Source: an uncultured Oscillospiraceae bacterium (GTDB lineage Bacteria; Bacillota; Clostridia; Oscillospirales; Oscillospiraceae). Taken from it: a stretch of 49,790 nt of DNA. Below are positions 37,738 through 46,286 of the stretch, piece by piece. The stretch lies in contig CAJTQP010000010.1 of NCBI GenBank assembly GCA_910578575.1, forward strand, positions 1 to 49,790. The letters are read 5' to 3'. Within the stretch, counting starts at the first letter, position 1. Every line of letters starts with the position of its first letter. A program made the position numbers and the translations under genes. Below the pieces are notes generated by a model, which was not told where the DNA came from, searched no databases, and saw nothing but the letters and a program-made list of their open reading frames with translations.

Positions 37738-38907
37738 ATGGCGAAGAAGTCAGCGAAGGGCAGCGGGACGATCCGAAAAAAGACCGTCACCCGCAACGGC
37801 AAAGAGTACACCTATTGGGAGGCCCGGATAACCACAGGCCGGGACCCTGGCACCGGGAAGCAGGTGCAGCGGTCCTTCTCCGGCAAGACTCAGAAGGAAG
37901 TCCGGGAGAAGATGCAGGCCGCAGCCGTAGAGGTGAACCAGGGGACGTATACCGCCCCGTCCAAGCTCACCGTTGGGCAGTGGATGGACCTGTGGGCGTC
38001 TGACTACCTGGGCGCCGTCAAGCCCTCCACCGTCCGTAACTACCGGGACCTGATACGGCTACACATCAAGCCTGCCTTGGGCGCAGTCCAGCTTCAGGAT
38101 ATACACGCCCACACGGTCCAGAATTTCATCAACAGCATAGACCGCGCCCCGGCCACCGTGCGGCTGATCTGTGGCGTACTGAGCGCGGCGCTGGAAAAAG
38201 CTATGGAGTTGGGCTATATCCCGCAGAACCCGGTCAAGCGGTGTACGCTCCCCCGGAAGGAGCAAAAGGAGATCCACCCGCTCGACGATGGGGAATTGGC
38301 CGCGCTGCTGGGGGCAGCAGAGGGCGGGGAGATAGAGCATCTTATCACAGTGGCACTCTTTACGGGTATGCGTATGTCTGAGCTGCTGGGCCTCACCTGG
38401 GATTGCGTGGACTACAACAGCGGAACGATCACCGTCAATAAGCAACTCGCGCCCCCAGAGCAGAGGAAAGCAGGGGAGGTATTCACCACACCGAAAAGCC
38501 ACAAGTCCCGGACCGTGGCGGCGGCTCCGTCCGTGCTGGAGGCATTGAAAGCCCAGCGGCGGCGGCAGATTGAAAACCAGCTCCAGGCCGGTTCCATGTG
38601 GGACAACGCCCATAACCTGGTTTTCACCAACGTAACCGGCGGGCTTATACCCCAGCGGGACATGGAGCGGCGTTTCCGGGCCGTAGCGGATGCCGCTGGA
38701 CTAGGAGGGATGCGCTTCCATGATTGCCGCCATACGTTTGCCGTGAACGCCCTTCGGGCCGGGGATGATGTTAAGAGTGTTCAAGGGAATTTAGGCCACG
38801 CAACCGCCGCCTTTACGTTGGACCGCTACGGGCATTTCACCGAAACCATGCGGCAGGCCAGCGCGGCCCGCATGGAGGGCTTTATCAAAAACGTTCTGAA
38901 TCTGTAA
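37738..38907 (+). CDS. Tyrosine integrase
   Basis: 389 residues. The N-terminal arm-binding domain (YWEARITTGRDPGTGKQVQR) and SAM-like core (VGQWMDLWASDYLGAVKPST) are followed by a catalytic domain with R in FTGMRMSELLGLTWDCV, K region TPKSHKSRTV, H-x-x-R in HDCRHTFAVNALRAGDD, and the nucleophile in LDRYGHFT. Start: ATG after AAAGGAG. Its stop lies within the putative right attachment repeat, as is common for integrative elements. Confidence 0.96.
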   Translation: MAKKSAKGSGTIRKKTVTRNGKEYTYWEARITTGRDPGTGKQVQRSFSGKTQKEVREKMQAAAVEVNQGTYTAPSKLTVGQWMDLWASDYLGAVKPSTVRNYRDLIRLHIKPALGAVQLQDIHAHTVQNFINSIDRAPATVRLICGVLSAALEKAMELGYIPQNPVKRCTLPRKEQKEIHPLDDGELAALLGAAEGGEIEHLITVALFTGMRMSELLGLTWDCVDYNSGTITVNKQLAPPEQRKAGEVFTTPKSHKSRTVAAAPSVLEALKAQRRRQIENQLQAGSMWDNAHNLVFTNVTGGLIPQRDMERRFRAVADAAGLGGMRFHDCRHTFAVNALRAGDDVKSVQGNLGHATAAFTLDRYGHFTETMRQASAARMEGFIKNVLNL

Positions 38908-38927
38908 AGGGAAAATATAAGGGAAAA
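38907..38927. repeat. Putative attR of the satellite element
   Basis: AAGGGAAAAT followed by ATAAGGGAAAA, matching the copy at 29961-29981 in 20 of 21 positions. Confidence 0.55.
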
Positions 38928-38928
38928 C

Positions 38929-38964
38929 AGGGCCGCAGGGGATAGCCAAAACTCTTGCGGCCCT
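38929..38964 (+). terminator. Hairpin after the integrase
   Basis: AGGGCCGCA pairs with TGCGGCCCT around an 18-base loop; only a weak T tail follows. Confidence 0.55.
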
Positions 38965-39031
38965 TGACATTACAATGTTTTCCCGCTTGTCTGCCTTACA
39001 ATGAGAAATTAAAGGCATAAAGGAAAACACA

Positions 39032-39071
39032 CGCCCCCGCAGAGCCCTGACGGACAGGGCCTGCGGGGGCG
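39032..39071. repeat. Strong GC hairpin
   Basis: CGCCCCCGC pairs with GCGGGGGCG, with an inner GCCCT/AGGGC. No T-run on either side. Nothing else was seen in the gap between the integrase and the 39183 gene. Confidence 0.5.
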
Positions 39072-39182
39072 TATGTAAAGGAAGTAAAGTGTGAATTGCA
39101 AATAAAATATAGAGTGCAAATATGGGATGTATATAGTAGCTTGAAATAGACGTATAATAGAGCCGTGAAATGAGGGATGTAC

Positions 39183-39341
39183 ATGTTTGAGGTGAAGAAA
39201 CCTGAGATGACCAATAAAACATTTCGTTTGCCCACAGAGCTGGTTGAGCGGCTTACCAAAATTGCACAGCAAAAGGGCATCTCCGTAAACAGCTTAGTGC
39301 GGCAATGTTGTGAGTATGCGTTAGAGAACTTGAAGGAATGA
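39183..39341 (+). CDS. Short ribbon-helix-helix protein
   Basis: 52 residues. EMTNKTFRLPTELVERLTKI then GISVNSLVRQCCEYALENL is the CopG/Arc-type RHH signature: a DNA-binding strand followed by two helices. ATG after TGAGGGATG; a TATAAT lies about 30 bases upstream. Length and solitary position suggest an antitoxin-like or plasmid-type regulator, but no partner is visible next to it. Confidence 0.75.
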   Translation: MFEVKKPEMTNKTFRLPTELVERLTKIAQQKGISVNSLVRQCCEYALENLKE

Positions 39342-39439
39342 GACATCGGTGGTCTGCCGGTGTCTCATTTTTTCAGGAAAAGCAGTTGACAGAATATCCG
39401 GCGCTTTATACAATAGAAATAAGAAGAGGAGGGATGGCC

Positions 39440-40246
39440 ATGGAAGAGATAGCACGGGAGGCGAAAAAGCGCCAGAAGGACCTGGAACGCCTGCGCAAAT
39501 TACGGCCCATTGACGATGACTTTATGCGCTGCCTCTTCAAGGACAACATCCCGCTGGCAGAGATGGTGCTGCGCATCCTCACCGGGAAACCAGACCTGGT
39601 GATTACCGACTGCCAGACCCAAAAGGATATGAAACGCTTGGCGGGGGCGCGGTCCGTCTGTTTGGATGCGTATGGAACGGACAGCTTGGGGAAAAAGTAT
39701 GACTTGGAGATCCAGCGGGAGGAGCGAGGCGCAGACCCCCACCGGGCGAGGTATCATGCCAGCGTGATAGATGTGGAAAACCTGGATGCCGGGCAGCCGT
39801 TTTCCGCGTTACCGGAGACTTATATCATCTTTATTTTGGAGAAGGATATTTTCGGCGCGGGGGAACCGGTCTACCCTGTCGAGCGGATGAACACCGTACT
39901 GGGAGCACCATTCCAGGATGGCACGCACATTCTATATGTGAACGGCGAGTATCGGGGAGACTCAGACTTGGGGAAGCTGATGCACGATTTTAACTGCACG
40001 GATGCCGCAGAGATGAACTTTCCACTGATGGCGGAACGAACGAAGTATTTGAAGGAAAAACAGAAAGGGGTGAGTGAAGTGTGTAGAGTGCTTGAAGAAA
40101 TGTGCATGGAAGAAAGAATGGAAACCATGATTGGAACGGCGCGCCGTATGCTGGAGGCAGGGAAATATGCACTGGAAGAGATCGCCAGCATTTCAGGCCT
40201 CCCCCTGGAGGAAGTCAAGAAGCTAAACGCGGAACACACCGCCTAA
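39440..40246 (+). CDS. Rpn-family recombination-promoting nuclease (PD-(D/E)XK)
   Basis: 268 residues. Start region LRPIDDDFMRCLFKDNIPLA, then RSVCLDAYGTDSLGKKYDLE IQ-type catalytic strand, RARYHASVIDVENLDAGQPF and YIIFILEKDIFGAGEPVYPV, all typical of PDDEXK_2/Rpn proteins. The C-terminal helix ISGLPLEEVKKLNAE matches the tail of the Rpn at 17039. The ATG at 39440 gives 7 bases after GGAGGG; an ATG at 39434 would leave almost none. Confidence 0.88.
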   Translation: MEEIAREAKKRQKDLERLRKLRPIDDDFMRCLFKDNIPLAEMVLRILTGKPDLVITDCQTQKDMKRLAGARSVCLDAYGTDSLGKKYDLEIQREERGADPHRARYHASVIDVENLDAGQPFSALPETYIIFILEKDIFGAGEPVYPVERMNTVLGAPFQDGTHILYVNGEYRGDSDLGKLMHDFNCTDAAEMNFPLMAERTKYLKEKQKGVSEVCRVLEEMCMEERMETMIGTARRMLEAGKYALEEIASISGLPLEEVKKLNAEHTA

Positions 40247-40262
40247 AAACCCCACAAACAAC

Positions 40263-40299
40263 GAGGCCGGATACCCTTACCTTATGGGTATCCGGCCTC
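40263..40299. terminator. Bidirectional hairpin terminator
   Basis: GAGGCCGGATACCC pairs exactly with GGGTATCCGGCCTC around a 9-base loop, between convergent genes. Confidence 0.75.
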
Positions 40300-40305
40300 A
40301 TACTG

Positions 40306-40953
40306 TTAGCTGTCACTGCTGGACCAATCCACGTCATATTCCTTTTCCGCAGAGAACTTGGCCAGGGCCTTGTCCTCGCCTGTGAAGCTCATGAAGTACT
40401 CATACTCCCGCATTTCCGCAGGAGAGAACCACATATTTTCGTCGCCGGTGAAGTCAGGGAACACCTCCCCGGCCTTCTCCCGGTTCAGCTCCGTGACGGG
40501 CACGTTGTTGAAGAGGATGTTGGCCAGCGCGGGGTCATCCTGACCGCCGGTGAGGGAGAACTCCATCCGGGCGATCACGCCGTTGCCCAGCTTGGTGGCC
40601 TCCTCGGTGACGATGGAGACGTGGGCAAAGACGTTGTCCGTGACCCAGATGGACGCGCCGGAGTAATAGGAGTTGGCATCCAGGTCCGTGTCCGGGTCGA
40701 TCTCATACTGGGTGATCTGCTTGTTGGCGTCCATCTCGGAGACGGTGATCTTGAAGCCGGCGTCCAGCAGGGTCTGCACGGTGGTCTCGCCCACCCGGAT
40801 CTCGCTGCCGTTGATGGTCACCGGGTACAGCACAGATTCCACCTCGTTGGAGGCCGCCTCCTCGCTGTCCCCGGCATCCCCGCATCCGGCCAGGGCCAGG
40901 ACAAGGACGGACAGGAGCAGGCAGGCAAGACCGCGTCGTTTCCACTGTTTCAT
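40306..40953 (-). CDS. Lipoprotein of unknown function
   Basis: 215 residues. The signal peptide ends in a lipobox (LALAGCG). The mature part starts with a Glu/Ala linker, then VLYPVTINGSEIRVGETTVQ and a helix TLLDAGFKITVSEMDANKQI, followed by two beta-rich stretches. Start: ATG after AAAGGA. It is downstream of the ABC transporter genes on the same strand; whether it belongs to that operon is not clear from the 70-base gap. Confidence 0.7.
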   Translation of the reverse strand: MKQWKRRGLACLLLSVLVLALAGCGDAGDSEEAASNEVESVLYPVTINGSEIRVGETTVQTLLDAGFKITVSEMDANKQITQYEIDPDTDLDANSYYSGASIWVTDNVFAHVSIVTEEATKLGNGVIARMEFSLTGGQDDPALANILFNNVPVTELNREKAGEVFPDFTGDENMWFSPAEMREYEYFMSFTGEDKALAKFSAEKEYDVDWSSSDS

Positions 40954-41026
40954 GGGTATCAGGTCCTTTCTCTCTAAATTCCCTAAGGGATGGATAAGGA
41001 AAGAATACCCTATTTTTCCCCGGCCG

Positions 41027-43180
41027 TCAAGCCCGTTGTTGCTTGCCGGGGCGTTGGACGTCCAGGGCGCTGCACACCCGTTTCAGGGACATGCGGTACA
41101 CCCCATACAGCAGCAGAGAGACGAGGACGATGAGCCCCAGACTGGCCAGCAGCCCAACAGCTTCGGTGATGCTGATCTCCACGCTGTCGCCGTTAAAGAG
41201 CATGATAAGGATATAGAAGCCGTAGATGAGGATGGTGCCCACCAGGGTGGGGGTGAGGAACACCCGCTTCACCTGTCCCCGCACCGACTGGTACAGATAT
41301 TTCCTGGGGGCCCCCAGGTGGCGCAGGTCGTCGTAGACCTTCCGGTTGGTGAGGGCAATGGTCATGCAGCGGGTGTAGGCGATGATGATCACTGCCGCGA
41401 AGCAGACGATGGACACAAAGACGAAGAGCAGGATAAACACTGCCATGGTGCGCAGGAACTCCGTCTGGTCCAGCACCCGGAACTGGGGCATATATTGCCA
41501 GTACATCCGGAAGGTGCTGCTGTCTCGCATAGCATAGTCCACATCGGCCCCGGTGCCCTCTTTGACGTTCTCCGGGTCCATGATGTAGCTGCCCGTCTCC
41601 TGGATCTGCCGCTCCCGGTCCACCGGGTCCCAGGAGTCCACCACCTCCACTTCAGGGCCGGAGCGGTCCACAATCGTATGGAAAAGGTCTTTGGCAAAGT
41701 AATAGGTATCGTCGCAGTTTTTCACATCGAAAAAGACCATTTCCTCCTGCCAGTCCAGGGGCAAGCCTTGGGAAATTTGCTCCAGGTCCTGGTCGTTGAG
41801 GATGTAGTAGCCAAAGAGGGTCTGATGGGCCACCGGGTCTACCGACTCCACGGAGAGGCGCTCCCCGGTAACGGGGTTGGTGACGATGGTGATGTCGGGG
41901 TCGAAGAACCCGCCGGTGCCGTTGATGGGGTCCACAATCCCCACCGCCTGCCCCGGCTGGAGGTGCAGGCTGTCCCCGGTGAGGGCGTTGTAGTCGGAGA
42001 CGGAGAGGAAGGGCTGGGAGCCCAGCAGCTCCAGGTAGACGGGCTCTGTGGTGACGCCCAGGGGGCCCTCGGTCTCCTTTGCGTAGGTCCCGTCATAGCC
42101 CAAACGGACCATGGGGACCTGGACGTAGCGGGTGATCTCCACCCCATACTCCGCCGCCATGGCCTGGACCTCCTGGCCCTGGGGGATGTCCTGGTCTGCC
42201 CGGAAGTGGTAAGCATAATCCACCGGCCGGGAGGCGTAACCCATCAGGGAACTGGAGCCCATCATGGGAGCGTAGAAGCTGCCGAAATAGGCCCCGGCGA
42301 TGAGCAGGGTCATCACCAGCATATTGCGCACCGTCTGCCGCCCCTGGAACTTCATCATGGAGGTGGAGATCAGGTCCTTGTACTGGCGCCGCCGGCCTCC
42401 CCATCCGTTGACCACGGTGTGCAGCAGAAGCATATATAATCCCACCAGAGCAGGCAGGTAAAAAAGGGCGGTGAGGGCGCTGGGGGCGTACCAGCGCAGC
42501 TTGAGAATGAAGAAGTTAGGCATCAGATACCCCAGGATACAGCCCACAGCCACCAGGGCGATACCCAGGGGGCCGTACCACCGGGGCACGTCCCGGATGG
42601 GCTCGGACTTGTGGGACTCCTGGACGATGTCGATGATGTTGGTGCGCCGGATGGAGCGGTGGCCCAAAAGGAAGGTGACCACGATGACAAAGGCGGAGAA
42701 GGCCAGGGCCAGGAGGTAGGCCTGGGGGTCAAAGCGCAGGGCCATCTCGTCGGTGTCCACCACGCACAGGCGGAAGAGCTGCCACAGCAGCCAGGCCAGA
42801 GGTGCCCCCAGAATCGCGCCCAGGGCGCAGGAGCCCACGGAAATGATCCCCAGCTCCCGGAACAGCTCCCCTTGGACCTGCTTCCGGGAGGCCCCCAGGG
42901 CCAGGAAGATGCCGTTCTCCTGGGACTTCTGCCGCAGGAAGAGGGCGGCGGCGTAGGTGGTGAACACGGCACAGCCGATCACCGCCAGGACGAAAATCAT
43001 CATCACCTGCTTGCGGCTGTCGCCCCCTTCGGGCAATACGGTCAGAATGGTGGGGGAGCGCATCATACACACGTAGGCGGTAATCAGTAGCACCGAGAAG
43101 AAGCAGCAGCCTGTCAGCAGGGCGTATTGCTTCCGGTTGCGCCGCCGCAGGGCGGCATAGACTTGGGAAAAGTGCTTCAT
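41027..43180 (-). CDS. ABC transporter permease, FtsX type
   Basis: 717 residues. An N-terminal membrane helix, then a cluster of helices (residues about 50-300: VMMIFVLAVIGCAVFTTYAA, LLTGCCFFSVLLITAYVCMM), a large extracytoplasmic loop (about 320-560), and a second FtsX module near the C-terminus (MAVFILLFVFVSIVCFAAVI; VGLLASLGLIVLVSLLLYGV). Such permeases pair with one ATPase and export lipids or peptides or act in antimicrobial-peptide resistance (BceB-like). Start: ATG; it lies 7 bases after the ATPase gene. Confidence 0.88.
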   Translation of the reverse strand: MKHFSQVYAALRRRNRKQYALLTGCCFFSVLLITAYVCMMRSPTILTVLPEGGDSRKQVMMIFVLAVIGCAVFTTYAAALFLRQKSQENGIFLALGASRKQVQGELFRELGIISVGSCALGAILGAPLAWLLWQLFRLCVVDTDEMALRFDPQAYLLALAFSAFVIVVTFLLGHRSIRRTNIIDIVQESHKSEPIRDVPRWYGPLGIALVAVGCILGYLMPNFFILKLRWYAPSALTALFYLPALVGLYMLLLHTVVNGWGGRRRQYKDLISTSMMKFQGRQTVRNMLVMTLLIAGAYFGSFYAPMMGSSSLMGYASRPVDYAYHFRADQDIPQGQEVQAMAAEYGVEITRYVQVPMVRLGYDGTYAKETEGPLGVTTEPVYLELLGSQPFLSVSDYNALTGDSLHLQPGQAVGIVDPINGTGGFFDPDITIVTNPVTGERLSVESVDPVAHQTLFGYYILNDQDLEQISQGLPLDWQEEMVFFDVKNCDDTYYFAKDLFHTIVDRSGPEVEVVDSWDPVDRERQIQETGSYIMDPENVKEGTGADVDYAMRDSSTFRMYWQYMPQFRVLDQTEFLRTMAVFILLFVFVSIVCFAAVIIIAYTRCMTIALTNRKVYDDLRHLGAPRKYLYQSVRGQVKRVFLTPTLVGTILIYGFYILIMLFNGDSVEISITEAVGLLASLGLIVLVSLLLYGVYRMSLKRVCSALDVQRPGKQQRA

Positions 43181-43187
43181 GGTGGGC

Positions 43188-43931
43188 TCACTCCTTTCCC
43201 ATTTCCCGGATGGCGTCCAGAAGCTGGTCCTGGAAGTTCTCCCGCGGCTGCGCCCCCTTGGAGAGCACCTGCCACACCACCCCGTCCCGGAGGATTACCA
43301 CCCGGTCGCAGAAGGAGGCGGCGAAGGAGTCGTGGGTCACCATGAAGATGGTGGCGTTTAAGGATTCCTGGGCCTGCTGGAAGGTGGAGATCACCGCCCG
43401 GCTGGACTTGCTGTCCAAGTTCCCCGTGGGCTCGTCGGCCAGGATCAACAGGGGGTGGTTGATGAGGGCGCGGGCCACAGCGGTGCGCTGCTTCTCGCCG
43501 CCGGAGATCTCCGCCGGGTATTTTTCCCGGATGCGCCCGATGCCAAAGACCTCGCACAGCTGGTCCGCCCGCTCCTCCGCCTGCTGGGAGATGCTCTCCC
43601 CGATGATGGCGGGGAGGAGGATGTTCTGGCGCACGGTGAGGCCGTCCAGGAGGAGGAAGTCCTGAAAGACAAAGCCCAGTTTCTTGTTGCGCACCTGGGC
43701 CAGGGCATCCTCATCCAGCCGGGCCAGCTCCGTCTCCCCCAGGCGGATGCTGCCCTCGTTGGCGGGGATGTAGCAGGAGATGCAGTTCAATAGGGTGGTC
43801 TTGCCGGAGCCGGAGGGCCCCATTACCGCCACGAACTCTCCGTCCGCCACCTCTAGGGACACCCCCTTGAGGACCTCGTAGGTGGTCTTGCCCACCTGGT
43901 AGGATTTGTGTAGGTTTTCTACCGTCAGCAT
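43188..43931 (-). CDS. ABC transporter ATP-binding protein
   Basis: 247 residues. Walker A GPSGSGKTTLLNCI, Q-loop near FVFQDFLLLD, signature SGGEKQRTAVARAL, Walker B LLILADEPTGNLDS, H-loop VTHDSFAA. The LILADEPTGNLDSKSSRAV pattern is that of MacB/LolD/BceA-type ATPases that serve FtsX permeases. ATG at 43931 with AAAGGAG upstream. A TATGCT -10 (43969-43974, minus) lies close to the direct repeats at 44004-44088, so the transporter is probably a target of the neighbouring LytTR regulator. Confidence 0.95.
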   Translation of the reverse strand: MLTVENLHKSYQVGKTTYEVLKGVSLEVADGEFVAVMGPSGSGKTTLLNCISCYIPANEGSIRLGETELARLDEDALAQVRNKKLGFVFQDFLLLDGLTVRQNILLPAIIGESISQQAEERADQLCEVFGIGRIREKYPAEISGGEKQRTAVARALINHPLLILADEPTGNLDSKSSRAVISTFQQAQESLNATIFMVTHDSFAASFCDRVVILRDGVVWQVLSKGAQPRENFQDQLLDAIREMGKE

Positions 43932-44003
43932 AGCGATACGCTCCTTTCTGCTGTTGTGTTCTAAGGCCAGCATAGCGCAAAAAAAGTGGCCCCGCAAACG
44001 GCC

Positions 44004-44088
44004 TTGTCAGCTTTGGGGGCTTCCCTGTCATTTTTTGCGCTGCCTGGGGTGGCACCGTCAACTTTGGCGGCTTTGCCGTCAAGTTTGG
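44004..44088. promoter_or_regulatory. Four LytTR-like direct repeats
   Basis: TTGTCAGCTTTGG (44004), CTGTCATTTTTTG (44025), CCGTCAACTTTGG (44055) and CCGTCAAGTTTGG (44076). All have the same orientation; spacing is 21 bases within each pair, two helical turns. LytTR regulators bind such phased direct repeats. The last box ends next to the -35 of the response-regulator promoter. Confidence 0.7.
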
Positions 44089-44089
44089 T

Positions 44090-44118
44090 TTGGAGAATTT
44101 CCGGACCTATGGTACAAT
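44090..44118 (+). promoter_or_regulatory. Promoter of the LytTR two-component operon
   Basis: TTGGAG (44090-44095), 17-base spacer, TACAAT (44113-44118). The weak -35 adjoins box 4 of the direct repeats, consistent with activator dependence. Confidence 0.65.
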
Positions 44119-44161
44119 AGCAGAAACTTCATGGTACGACAGAGGAAAAGGAGGGCTGTGT

Positions 44162-44875
44162 ATGCTGCGCATCGGGATCTGCGACGACAACGCCTCCGCC
44201 CGGCTGGCTCTGCGCGCCGCCCTGGAGCGCGCCTTGGAGCGGCAGCGGGCGCAGGGGCGTTTCTTTGAGTTTTCCTCCGGGGAGGGCCTGCTGGGCTGGC
44301 TACAAAAACACCTGGGGGAGCTGGACCTGGTGTTCCTGGACATGGAGATGGGGGCCCTGGACGGCATGGAGACCGCCCGCCGCCTGCGCCAGACCGACGA
44401 GAACCTGCATTTGGTGTTCGTCACCGGCTATTCCGAGCACGTCTTTGACGGCTACGCCGTGGGTGCCCTGGGCTATCTCATCAAGCCCCCCACCCCGGAG
44501 CAGCTGGACGATGTTCTCTCCCGCTGCACCGCGGCCCTGCTGGGGAGCGGGGAGCGGGTGTTCGTCTGCCGCAGCGGTGACACGCTGTACCGGGTGCCCC
44601 GGCAGCGGATTTTGTACTTTTCCTCTGACCGGCGCCAAGTCACCTGCGTCACGCCCCAGCGCAGCTACACCTTCTATGGCAAGCTGGACGAGGTGGAGCG
44701 GGAGGTGGGAGGGGGCTTTATCCGCATCCACCAGCGCTACCTGGTCCACGCCCAGGCGGTGGAGCGGGTGGAAGGGGGGCAGGTTTTCCTGGCCAACGAG
44801 CTGGCCCTGCCCATCAGCCGGGCCAACCGGGCCGCCGCCCTGGCCGCCTTGACCCGCGCAGCACTGGAGGACTGA
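44162..44875 (+). CDS. LytTR-family response regulator
   Basis: 237 residues. Receiver domain: acidic pocket IGICDDN, phosphorylated Asp in LVFLDMEMGALDGM, Thr/Ser in LVFVTGYSEHVFDGY, Lys in GYLIKPPT. LytTR domain from about residue 135: VFVCRSGDTLYRVPRQRILY, GGFIRIHQRYLVHAQAVERV, LPISRANRAAA. It belongs to the AgrA/VirR type. Start: ATG after AAAAGGAGG. The adjacent kinase gene starts 3 bases after its stop. Probably binds the direct repeats upstream and controls both this operon and the divergent ABC transporter. Confidence 0.95.
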   Translation: MLRIGICDDNASARLALRAALERALERQRAQGRFFEFSSGEGLLGWLQKHLGELDLVFLDMEMGALDGMETARRLRQTDENLHLVFVTGYSEHVFDGYAVGALGYLIKPPTPEQLDDVLSRCTAALLGSGERVFVCRSGDTLYRVPRQRILYFSSDRRQVTCVTPQRSYTFYGKLDEVEREVGGGFIRIHQRYLVHAQAVERVEGGQVFLANELALPISRANRAAALAALTRAALED

Positions 44876-44878
44876 GGG

Positions 44879-46204
44879 ATGTTGGGGCGAATCTTACTCT
44901 GGTACTTGACCCCCTACAACTGGCTCTGGTCTCTGTCGCCGTTTCTGGGGGGATTCTTTGCCTACCGGCTGTGCGCGGCTTTCCTGCCGGTGAAGCCCAA
45001 GTGGTGGTGGAAGCTGCTGCTGTGGCTGACCTTTGGCTGCTCCAGCAGTATGGTGATCTGGGTGGGGGACGACAACCTGCTCTTTACCCTGCCGCCCTTT
45101 TATGCCCTGGTGCTCCTGTGTACCCAGGGAAACCGAGTGGGGCGTCTGACGGTGTGCAGTATTTTCTTCTGCATGATTATGTCGATCAGCGCCCTACTGG
45201 ACACCTATGTGGAGCCCATCGCTGTGGCCCAGGGTCTGTTCCAGTTTCATTCCTGCCAGGATGATGTTCTGGTACGAGTCCTGCGGCTCCTGCTCTGGGG
45301 CCTGCTTTGGTTGCTGCTGCGCCGGCGGCTGCCCCAGGAGCCCCCCAAACTCACCCCCCGCCTGTGGCGCATGGCGGCGCTGCTGGCGGCCATGCCGTTG
45401 AGCGCCATGACGGCGGTGGTACTGCTGACCTATCAAAAATATGACTCCCTGCTGCTCCATGGGGTGACCATGAACCTGGGGCTGGCGGTGTTGCCCTTTG
45501 TGCTGTTGACCTCCCTGGCCCTGCTGTTTCTGCTGATGACCCTGGACGACGCCCAGCGGTTGGAACAGGAACAGCACCTGGCCTCCCTGCGGGAGAGCTA
45601 TTACCAGGCCCTCCAGCGGGAGCAGACCCAGCTGCGCTCCCTGCGCCACGATCTACGCAACCATTTCACCGCCATCCAGGGCCTGATGGAGACTGGAGAG
45701 TGGGGCCGGGCGGCGGACTATTTACAAAAAGTGGCCGGGTCTCCGGCCTTGGACAGCGGCCTGCGGCTGTGCGAGAACGAGACAGCCAACGTGGTCCTGG
45801 CGGCCAAACTCCGGGCTATGGAGCGGGTGGGGGTCCAAGGATCGTTTGCCGTGACCCTCCCCGCCACCCTGCCCATCGGGGACCCGGACCTCTGCGCCCT
45901 CCTGGGCAACGCCTTGGACAACGCCATGGAGGCGGCGGAACAGGCCCAGGACAAGAACGTCATCCTGCGCTGCCGGGTGGAGAAGGGCCTGTTCATGCTG
46001 CGGGTGGAGAACGCCGTGGAGGGGACATTGAACCCCGACTTCTCCACCACCAAGGCCGACAAATCCGCCCACGGCTTCGGCTTGGCGGGGATGCGGGAGA
46101 TCGCCCGGCGCTATGGGGGGAGTTTGGAGGCCCGCAGTGAAAATGGACGCTTTGAGTTGGTGGCCTGTCTACCCTTGGAGGGGACGGTTGACAGGAGGGT
46201 GTGA
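44879..46204 (+). CDS. AgrC-type GHKL sensor histidine kinase
   Basis: 441 residues. About six membrane helices in residues 1-215, then a coiled coil (DAQRLEQEQHLASLRESYYQ). The H-box is LRSLRHDLRNHFTAIQ with phospho-His in the RHDLRNH pattern of the AgrC/SpoB class. N-box LLGNALDNAMEAAEQA and G-box HGFGLAGMREIARRYGG form the ATPase. It probably senses a peptide or membrane stress and phosphorylates the adjoining LytTR regulator; nothing peptide-like is encoded next to it. ATG after GGACTGAGGG. Confidence 0.93.
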   Translation: MLGRILLWYLTPYNWLWSLSPFLGGFFAYRLCAAFLPVKPKWWWKLLLWLTFGCSSSMVIWVGDDNLLFTLPPFYALVLLCTQGNRVGRLTVCSIFFCMIMSISALLDTYVEPIAVAQGLFQFHSCQDDVLVRVLRLLLWGLLWLLLRRRLPQEPPKLTPRLWRMAALLAAMPLSAMTAVVLLTYQKYDSLLLHGVTMNLGLAVLPFVLLTSLALLFLLMTLDDAQRLEQEQHLASLRESYYQALQREQTQLRSLRHDLRNHFTAIQGLMETGEWGRAADYLQKVAGSPALDSGLRLCENETANVVLAAKLRAMERVGVQGSFAVTLPATLPIGDPDLCALLGNALDNAMEAAEQAQDKNVILRCRVEKGLFMLRVENAVEGTLNPDFSTTKADKSAHGFGLAGMREIARRYGGSLEARSENGRFELVACLPLEGTVDRRV

Positions 46205-46205
46205 G

Positions 46206-46240
46206 AAAGCAGTCTCGATTGTGTTCGAGACTGCTTTTTT
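46206..46240 (+). terminator. Terminator of the two-component operon
   Basis: AAAGCAGTCTCGA pairs with TCGAGACTGCTTT and is followed by more Ts. Confidence 0.9.
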
Positions 46241-46286
46241 GGGGTAAGTATTCTTTTTTACTTGCGTTCACTGTCAGCTGCGTTCC

